Assembly: GCA_003209895.1 (NCBI GenBank) | Contig: QCOH01000007.1 | Location: 1 to 57,355, forward strand | Source of the DNA: Pelagibacteraceae bacterium AG-430-I06 | GTDB taxonomy: Bacteria > Pseudomonadota > Alphaproteobacteria > Pelagibacterales > Pelagibacteraceae | Direction of reading: 5' to 3' | DNA: 57,355 nt | Shown: in pieces, positions 39,045 through 44,898 of the stretch | Numbering within the stretch: the first letter of the stretch is position 1 | Layout: every line of letters begins with the position of its first letter | Notes under the pieces: model-generated | Databases searched by the model: none | What the model saw: the letters and a program-made list of their open reading frames with translations, nothing else | Told to the model about the DNA's origin: nothing | Position numbers and translations under genes: made by a program

Positions 39045-39767
39045 TTATATTTCCCAATCAAATCTTGGAAAAGTATCGAATAATTTTACAACTTTTTCTG
39101 ACCATTGATTACAAACTTTGGCGTAGTCTTCGTCTGTTGTATTTAAACATTTTAAGGAGGTAATTTTGTTTGTATCTTTTTTGTAAATAGCAAAATCTAT
39201 CGGAGGTCCCACAGTCAAATCACTTTTTAAAGTCGAGTCCATTGAAATTAAAGCACATCTTGAAGCATCACCTATTTTCACACTCGGCGTTATTACTCTG
39301 TCAAGAATTGGTTTTCCATACTTAACCTCGCCAATTACTAAATATGGTTTGCTATCAGCTGGTCTAATAAAATTTCCCTGCGGATAAACTAAATAAATTT
39401 CTTGAGGTTGACCTTTAATTTGGCCGCCAACAATAAACGTCGCTCCAAGAGTAAGAATGTCTGTGTTAACCCCATCTGGCGATGAATGTTTAATGTTTAA
39501 TTTCCCTAAATATGTTGCAATCTGCTCAAAATCCTTACATGTATTTAGGTTTGGACCCGCCTTATTTTTTAAATCTTTCTCTATAGATTTATACACTGCC
39601 TGAGAGGTACCTAAATTCCCTGAAGTTACTATGAATATCGTTCTATCATCAACATCATGAGTGAACATCTTAGAATAGATATTTACATTATCCATACCAG
39701 CATTTGTTCTTGAGTCGGAGGCAAATACTAAACCCTCTCTAGTTTTTATTCCGATACAATATGTCAT
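39045..39767 (-). CDS. Anbu-type proteasome-like peptidase
   Basis: A 240-residue Ntn-hydrolase with the Anbu start MTYCIGIKTREGLVFASDSR, where Thr2 becomes the nucleophile after Met removal; TNAGMDNVNIYSKMF follows. TLGATFIVGGQIKGQPQEIY and VGPPIDFAIYKKD are also Anbu-like. Anbu is a proteasome beta-subunit relative that forms open helical or ring assemblies and is usually encoded with a circularly permuted ATP-grasp protein, an alpha-E protein and a transglutaminase-like protein. Here the ATP-grasp gene is present divergently at 39880, but the other two partners are not in the window. Confidence 0.87.
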   Translation of the reverse strand: MTYCIGIKTREGLVFASDSRTNAGMDNVNIYSKMFTHDVDDRTIFIVTSGNLGTSQAVYKSIEKDLKNKAGPNLNTCKDFEQIATYLGKLNIKHSSPDGVNTDILTLGATFIVGGQIKGQPQEIYLVYPQGNFIRPADSKPYLVIGEVKYGKPILDRVITPSVKIGDASRCALISMDSTLKSDLTVGPPIDFAIYKKDTNKITSLKCLNTTDEDYAKVCNQWSEKVVKLFDTFPRFDWEI

Positions 39768-39879
39768 GATAGAATACTTAATTAAAAAATGTTAAATATT
39801 CAAATTAATTATTACATGTCAGCTATCTAATTAATGCAATTGCTTGTAACGTTAAATTGTAAACAATGAAGGAATGTTA

Positions 39880-41322
39880 ATGGCTTCACTATGGGATAAA
39901 TATGATTCCGATACCACCTATGATGAATATCTAGGTGAAGATAATAAGCTTAGAAAACAAGCTAAGGTAATCTCAAATATACTTGAAAGAATTGGTAGTA
40001 AAAAACTTCAAGAGATCGAAAAAAATTGTGCAAGCACAATAAGTGCGAGAGGAATTAATTTTCGTGTTTATTCATCGGGAAAAAAAGCTCAAGAAAAAAA
40101 GTGGCCGCTCGATATAATCCCAAGAATTATTCCAAAAAAAGATTGGTCTAAAGTATCAAAAGGATTATTACAAAGAGTCAAGGCTCTTAATCTTTTCATT
40201 GACGATGTCTATAACGATAAAAAGATATTTAAAGACAACGTTATTCCAAGAGAACTGGTTTTTAACTCTCCTTATTATTTAAAAGAGTGCAATGGTTTTT
40301 CACCAAAACATAAAGCGTGGTCAAATATTTCTGGTATAGATTTAATTAGAAATATCAAAGGAGACTTTTTGGTCTTAGAGGACAATTTAAGAGTTCCTTC
40401 AGGGATTTCATATATGCTTGAAAATAGAATGGTTATGCGTGATGTATTCCCTGAATTATTTACTAGATATAAAGTTTCAGATATTCATCAATACCCAAAC
40501 AAACTTTACAACTGCATGCTTGAGTGTATTCCAAAAAAAACTAAAGATCCTCACATGTGTGTTTTAACTCCAGGAAGAGCCAACTCTGCATATTTTGAAC
40601 ACAGATTTTTATCGGAACAAATGGGTATAGCTCTCGTAGAAGGTAAAGATTTATTTGTTGAGAAAGATGTTGTTTACATGAAAACTGTTAGAGGAAAATT
40701 AAAAGTTGATTGTATCTACAGAAGACTTGATGACACATTTTTAGACCCCAAGGCCTTTTACAAAGGATCTTTAATTGGAGTTCCAGGATTATTTAAAGCT
40801 TGGAGAAAAGGTAACGTAGGAATTTTAAATGCACCAGGAACAGGAATAGCCGATGATAAAGCAATTTATTCTTACGTTGATAAAATGATAGTTTATTATT
40901 TAGGTGAGCAACCGAAAATACAACAAGTTGAAACCTTACTGTGTAGCGAAAAAGTACATAGAGAACATGTAATAGAAAATATTTCTAAGTTTGTTGTAAA
41001 ACCAACAAATGGTTCTGGTGGCAATGGTATTTTAATTGGACCACATGCTTCAAAAAAAAACAGAGAGGCAATGAAAAAAAATATTTTAAAAAACCCTAGA
41101 AATTATATAGCACAACCTCTAGAAATTCTTTCAACAACACCAACAATCACAGAAAACAGTATTGAACCGAGACATTTGGATTTAAGACCATTTATTTTAA
41201 GCGGAAAATCAACTTGGGTTACCACAGGTGGATTAACAAGGGTGGCATTAAAAAAAGGAAGTACAATTGTAAATAGTTCACAAGGTGGTGGATCTAAAGA
41301 TACAATGATAATTGATATGTAG
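39880..41322 (+). CDS. Circularly permuted ATP-grasp protein (Anbu partner)
   Basis: A protein of about 480 residues of the DUF404/DUF407 circularly permuted ATP-grasp type. RGINFRVYSSGKKAQEKKWP, LFIDDVYNDKKI, DLIRNIKGDFLVLEDNLRVP and SGISYMLENRMVMRDVFPEL are family-typical. KFVVKPTNGSGGNGILIGPH supplies the ATP-grasp Lys/Gly loop, and the C-terminus VNSSQGGGSKDT is complete. A first ATG at 39874 sits right on the ribosome-binding site (gaagga), so I prefer the second at 39880. It is probably a peptide-ligase-like enzyme; the substrate is not established. It is divergent from the Anbu gene with 112 bases between. Confidence 0.87.
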   Translation: MASLWDKYDSDTTYDEYLGEDNKLRKQAKVISNILERIGSKKLQEIEKNCASTISARGINFRVYSSGKKAQEKKWPLDIIPRIIPKKDWSKVSKGLLQRVKALNLFIDDVYNDKKIFKDNVIPRELVFNSPYYLKECNGFSPKHKAWSNISGIDLIRNIKGDFLVLEDNLRVPSGISYMLENRMVMRDVFPELFTRYKVSDIHQYPNKLYNCMLECIPKKTKDPHMCVLTPGRANSAYFEHRFLSEQMGIALVEGKDLFVEKDVVYMKTVRGKLKVDCIYRRLDDTFLDPKAFYKGSLIGVPGLFKAWRKGNVGILNAPGTGIADDKAIYSYVDKMIVYYLGEQPKIQQVETLLCSEKVHREHVIENISKFVVKPTNGSGGNGILIGPHASKKNREAMKKNILKNPRNYIAQPLEILSTTPTITENSIEPRHLDLRPFILSGKSTWVTTGGLTRVALKKGSTIVNSSQGGGSKDTMIIDM

Positions 41323-41414
41323 ATCTAAAAGTCTTGGCCAGCAACTTCTACCCTTCACTTCTTAACGTTATACAATACTTTTTTTTCAATCTGAAACCAT
41401 ATTTTGCTTCTATA

Positions 41415-41434
41415 TGTGATCAAATTGTGATCAA
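41415..41434 (+). repeat. Left 20-bp direct repeat flanking the two-gene cassette
   Basis: The sequence tgtgatcaaattgtgatcaa here matches 43906-43925 at 19 of 20 positions; the only difference is T versus C at 41431/43922. It contains two copies of the palindrome tgatca. It ends 9 bases before the GTG start of the first cassette gene, so it could also act as an operator for it. The same-direction copies 2491 bp apart bracket exactly the two unfamiliar genes. Confidence 0.7.
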
Positions 41435-41443
41435 TTTATATTT

Positions 41444-42319
41444 GTGAAAATCAATAAAGGTCTGACGTATAAAGAGCACATTAATAGAACGGTTGATAAA
41501 AAATACTTAAATCAACAATTCAAAATATTTAAACATCACAAGAAAGCTGCAAATCAAAATTTAGAAAGATTTAAAAACGTTATCTCTAATAACAAAATTT
41601 CAAAAATCGATGTTGAATACCTTAAGTTTTTTTATGAGATGATACACAAAATTGATTATAACATAGCAGAGTTGGCAAAAGGTATACAAAAATTATCTAA
41701 GCCAAATAATCTAATGACCTCAATGTTTTTGTTTAGAGGACAATTAGAATTAGTTTTTTTTAATATTTTCCTTACACATAAATTAAAAATTTATCTAGAT
41801 AAAAAAAATTTTCAAAATTTAGTTAACTTAAGCTGTAGAGCAAACTTAGCTTCTGGAAGTGACAGTGTTAAATTAGATATGATTGCATCAGAAAGTTTTA
41901 TTTTATCAAAGATAATTAAAAAATTTAGAAATAAGAGAATACATATTAATGATTGTATTAGATTTTATAAAAAAACTGATTTTAATGAATTATTATTTTC
42001 AAAAGACCAATTATGGAAACAAATTGCAGAAAGCACGGATAAAAATTTTTTTAAATCAAGAGATATAAAAGTTGATGCAGAAATTGTTATCTCAGCCTAT
42101 GATAGATTATGTGAAGTTATTCATCCAACTGCTCTAATGATAAATGACTCTCAGGATAAAAGGACACTCCTTGATTATAAAGAAATTCTTCTCAAAATAT
42201 GCACTTCATTCTTTTTTTTAATTAATATTTATTGCTTCCCAATGAAAAATTATATTTTTAATGAAATAATCAATAATAGAGATGATATTATTGATGTTTT
42301 CAAAAAAGTATTAAAATAA
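41444..42319 (+). CDS. Unknown helical protein of the repeat-bounded cassette
   Basis: A 291-residue Lys/Asn/Ile-rich protein starting at GTG; no in-frame ATG exists upstream before a stop. No signal peptide is seen. One hydrophobic stretch at about 255-270 (CTSFFFLINIYCFPM) could be a membrane helix or a buried helix. SMFLFRGQLELVFFNIFLTH and YDRLCEVIHPTALMIND recall the helical arrangement of DUF5677/HEPN-like proteins, which have a conserved Arg helix and a later His-Pro motif. This is a weak resemblance only. It lies four bases before the nuclease-like gene in the same direction and probably forms a two-gene operon with it. Confidence 0.6.
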   Translation: MKINKGLTYKEHINRTVDKKYLNQQFKIFKHHKKAANQNLERFKNVISNNKISKIDVEYLKFFYEMIHKIDYNIAELAKGIQKLSKPNNLMTSMFLFRGQLELVFFNIFLTHKLKIYLDKKNFQNLVNLSCRANLASGSDSVKLDMIASESFILSKIIKKFRNKRIHINDCIRFYKKTDFNELLFSKDQLWKQIAESTDKNFFKSRDIKVDAEIVISAYDRLCEVIHPTALMINDSQDKRTLLDYKEILLKICTSFFFLINIYCFPMKNYIFNEIINNRDDIIDVFKKVLK

Positions 42320-42323
42320 AAAA

Positions 42324-43886
42324 GTGATAAAAACGAAGAATTATATCAGAGGGAAAAAGAAATTAGCTGAGTATAATGGATCCTATCCTTGGTTAACTAA
42401 AAAAAAGTTACATAGTTTTTGGAATGATCAATTAAGTCAATTAGCTTATATAGTTTGGCTTTTCTCAAAATTAAAAATAAAGAGTTTAAATGACTGTTAC
42501 TCTAAATTAAACTTAAATTCTTTAAGAAGATATGGCTTTGGAACTCATCAAAATCTTACATCGCCTGTTAAAATTACACAACAAATATTTAATGAAAAAG
42601 AAATTAAGCCTTGGTGTTTTAAAAAAAATCCACAAGGTTTATTTTATAATAAAAAAATAATTAAAGATTATTTTTTGTGGCTTTTTAAGATAAAAAAAAT
42701 AAAGACTAACGAGGATATCTATAAAAATATTAACACAAAAATTCTTGCTAAATATTCTGGAAGATCATTATGTGATTTGCCAAAAAATTATTATAAAACA
42801 ACAAATTTTAGACAAATAATAATAAAAACTTTTCCAGAGAAGAATCTTAAAGAGTGGTTATTTAATAATATTAGAAGAGGTTTTTGGAATAAAAAATCAA
42901 ATCTTATTCTATTATCAAAATTTATAGCAAAAAAACATAATTTCAGAAAACTTGATGATTGGTATAAACTTAATAATGAAATTTTGATAAATGATGGGTC
43001 CTTTCATTTAACTAAAATTTATCCTAATGCAATAAGTTTTTTAAAAAAAATATATCCTAAGAAAAAGTGGTTGCAGTGGAATTTCCCAAAAGTTACTGGT
43101 GTAGCTTGGAATTCAAAAAAGTTTCAAAAAGAATACATTGCTTACTTTGTTAAACAGAAAAAAATAAAGAAACCAACTGATTGGTACAAAATTGAAAGAG
43201 ATGATTTTAGAGATTCTAGAGGAGGATATGGTCTTTTAAAAAAAATTAAAACGGTACTTAAGATAGCTAAAATACACTATCCTAAATACAACTTTTTGGC
43301 TTGGAAATTTAAAAAAATAGAAAGAGGATTTTTTAATAAAAGAAAAAATGTTTTGATTTATATAAACTGGATTGAAAAAAAACTTTATATAAACAAAAAA
43401 AGAGACTGGTATAGTTTTGGTTACGAAAATTTTGAAAATAATAATGGGCACGCTTTACTCTCAAGATTTTCCCACTCTCCTTTAAAAATTTTACAATACT
43501 GCTACCCTAAATACCCGTGGTTAGTTGAAAAATTTGGGAAAACAAGCAAGTTTGAAATTCAACTGTTTAAAATAATAAAGAAACTTTTGAAAAATAATAA
43601 AGTAGTTCATAGGTATAGATCAAAAAAATGTAGATTTAAAAAATCAAACAGACCAATGGAACTTGATATTTTTTTACCAGAGTTCAACGTAGGTATAGAA
43701 TTTCAAGGTTCGCAGCATTACTTTGCTAAATGGGGAAAACATAATCTTAAAGATATTAAAAGTCGTGATAGGGAAAAAAAAAGAACTTTTAAAAAGAATG
43801 GAATTAAAGTTTTAGAGGTTACTTACAAATGGAAAGGCCAAGAAAAAGCTATTATCAATCTTTTAAAGAAAAATAAAATTATTTGA
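42324..43886 (+). CDS. Aromatic-repeat protein fused to a PD-(D/E)XK-like nuclease domain
   Basis: A 520-residue basic protein with a GTG start. About residues 21-397 hold five imperfect tandem units of about 75 residues with the shared pattern W-x-F....G-x-W/F-N-K...DWY.............YP-K-x-x-W. Examples are KKPTDWYKIERDDFRDS and NKKRDWYSFGYENFENN, each followed by a block ending near YPKYNF or YPKYPW. Residues from about 398 form a separate domain: ELDIFLPEFNVGIEFQGSQH at about 446-465, then DREKKRTFKKNGIKVLEVTY. That is the ExD...IExxGxQH layout of VSR/DUF559-like PD-(D/E)XK nucleases. The repeats may bind nucleic acid; this is inference. The gene ends 19 bases before the right direct repeat. 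Confidence 0.7.
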   Translation: MIKTKNYIRGKKKLAEYNGSYPWLTKKKLHSFWNDQLSQLAYIVWLFSKLKIKSLNDCYSKLNLNSLRRYGFGTHQNLTSPVKITQQIFNEKEIKPWCFKKNPQGLFYNKKIIKDYFLWLFKIKKIKTNEDIYKNINTKILAKYSGRSLCDLPKNYYKTTNFRQIIIKTFPEKNLKEWLFNNIRRGFWNKKSNLILLSKFIAKKHNFRKLDDWYKLNNEILINDGSFHLTKIYPNAISFLKKIYPKKKWLQWNFPKVTGVAWNSKKFQKEYIAYFVKQKKIKKPTDWYKIERDDFRDSRGGYGLLKKIKTVLKIAKIHYPKYNFLAWKFKKIERGFFNKRKNVLIYINWIEKKLYINKKRDWYSFGYENFENNNGHALLSRFSHSPLKILQYCYPKYPWLVEKFGKTSKFEIQLFKIIKKLLKNNKVVHRYRSKKCRFKKSNRPMELDIFLPEFNVGIEFQGSQHYFAKWGKHNLKDIKSRDREKKRTFKKNGIKVLEVTYKWKGQEKAIINLLKKNKII

Positions 43887-43905
43887 AATATTTTTGGCCT
43901 CCAGG

Positions 43906-43925
43906 TGTGATCAAATTGTGACCAA
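43906..43925 (+). repeat. Right 20-bp direct repeat flanking the two-gene cassette
   Basis: The sequence tgtgatcaaattgtgaccaa matches the left copy at 41415-41434 at 19 of 20 positions and in the same orientation. It lies 19 bases after the nuclease-like gene and 45 bases before the CCA end of the tRNA fragment. It is consistent with a target-site or attachment-site duplication or with recombination between repeats; no recombinase gene is present in the cassette. Confidence 0.7.
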
Positions 43926-43970
43926 ATAAATAATTTTGGTTGTATTAAAATTAATTAACGTTGATTTCAT

Positions 43971-44015
43971 TGGTAGCGAGGGGCGGATTCGAACCGCCGA
44001 CCCCAGGCTTATGAG
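43971..44015 (-). tRNA. 3' half of a CAU-anticodon tRNA (fragment)
   Basis: On the minus strand the sequence begins with the anticodon loop CTCATAA (anticodon CAT) and runs through GCCTG and a variable region. The perfect T arm GGCGG-TTCGAAT-CCGCC, acceptor strand CCTCGCT, discriminator A and encoded CCA follow. Everything 5' of the anticodon loop is missing: the upstream bases are the coding end of the DUF2237 gene, with no AGCGAGG strand or D arm. It therefore cannot fold into a tRNA. Such 3' fragments are typical attachment-site remnants. Elongator tRNA-Met is the likely source; tRNA-Ile2 is possible. Confidence 0.8.
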
Positions 44016-44380
44016 AGATCTACCGCAAACTCTTTTAATTTTTCTATTTTTACTAATTCTAAAGTTTTTTCGTGAGTTGCTTTTAAATATATTGGGCATC
44101 CTTTTCCAGCTTCGAGCGCCCTTGCATACCAGCTAGCACAAACGCACCATTTATCTCCATCTTTTAGTCCAGGGAAACCAAATTCAGGATGAGGAGTAAT
44201 TAAATCATTACCAGCGTCTTTGCACCATTTCAAAAATTCATCATTTACCCTTACACAAACAGTATGAAGTCCACGATCGTTTTTGTCTGTATTACAACAA
44301 CCATCCCTAAACCATCCTGTTATTGGATCAGTTGAACAGCTTTCTAAATTCTCACCTAATACGTTTTTTTGTTTTTTCAT
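44009..44380 (-). CDS. DUF2237 family protein
   Basis: A 123-residue Cys-rich protein. LGENLESCSTDPITGWFRDG, CVRVNDEFLKWCKDAGNDLI and DKWCVCASWYARALEAGKGC are the standard DUF2237 blocks. The family's function is not known. The final codons read GTA GAT CTC TCA TAA, and CTCATAA is simultaneously the anticodon loop of the tRNA fragment. The last one or two residues and the stop may thus have come with the fragment. The ATG overlaps the soxG stop by one base, so it is the last gene of the sox transcript. Confidence 0.88.
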   Translation of the reverse strand: MKKQKNVLGENLESCSTDPITGWFRDGCCNTDKNDRGLHTVCVRVNDEFLKWCKDAGNDLITPHPEFGFPGLKDGDKWCVCASWYARALEAGKGCPIYLKATHEKTLELVKIEKLKEFAVDLS

Positions 44381-44898
44381 TACAAATTTATAACATCCTC
44401 CAAACGATTATTGAAGTGATCCTCAAAAGAGCTATGGCAAGTGACAAGATATTTATCTTTAAGATGATAAATACAACAATCGATTCTAGCAATTAAAGTT
44501 TGAGCCATAGTTGAAACAGGAAATTTTTTTGGACGAAGATCAAAGTGAGTTAACTTATTTAAATAATAGTTCTTATTATTACCAGTGAACTCATAATAAA
44601 GTGTATTAGAATAATTAGAAGCTAATATTTCCTCATTAAGATTCATTCTAGAAACTATTTTTATGATTTCTTTATCTGATTTTTTTTCTAAACATACCAA
44701 ACTCCATTGATCAAAGGATTGTTTTGAAAAAAGGAACTTATCATTTTTTACTATTCTTAAATTATCTAGTGGCGGAAGAAGAGATATTTCTCTATTAACT
44801 ATTTCAGCGAAGTTTCCATCACCTTTGCCTCTTAATAATATCTGTTGAAAATTCTGTTGTTCGATTAACATACCTTTTGCTGAAAAACTTCTCATCAT
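44380..44898 (-). CDS. soxG: Sarcosine oxidase, gamma subunit
   Basis: A 172-residue SoxG-like protein. Residues with FEFTGNNKNYY-type spacing (YYEFTGNNKNYYLNKLTHFD) and KKFPVSTMAQTLIARIDCCI match the conserved SoxG core, which resembles part of the folate-binding GCV_T fold. The C-terminus YLVTCHSSFEDHFNNRLEDV is typical. The gene overlaps soxA by four bases. It is part of the heterotetrameric sarcosine oxidase; its own role is structural or folate-related and not well known. Confidence 0.87.
   Translation of the reverse strand: MMRSFSAKGMLIEQQNFQQILLRGKGDGNFAEIVNREISLLPPLDNLRIVKNDKFLFSKQSFDQWSLVCLEKKSDKEIIKIVSRMNLNEEILASNYSNTLYYEFTGNNKNYYLNKLTHFDLRPKKFPVSTMAQTLIARIDCCIYHLKDKYLVTCHSSFEDHFNNRLEDVINL

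Noticed and set aside
43971-44060. A complete tRNA gene on the minus strand
   Set aside because: Bases upstream of the anticodon loop contain no matching acceptor strand, D arm or anticodon 5' stem and are the coding end of DUF2237. Only the 3' half is present.
43936-44136. Plus-strand ORF across the tRNA fragment
   Set aside because: It runs antisense to the tRNA fragment and the DUF2237 gene. Its residues are read from tRNA sequence and it has no family features.
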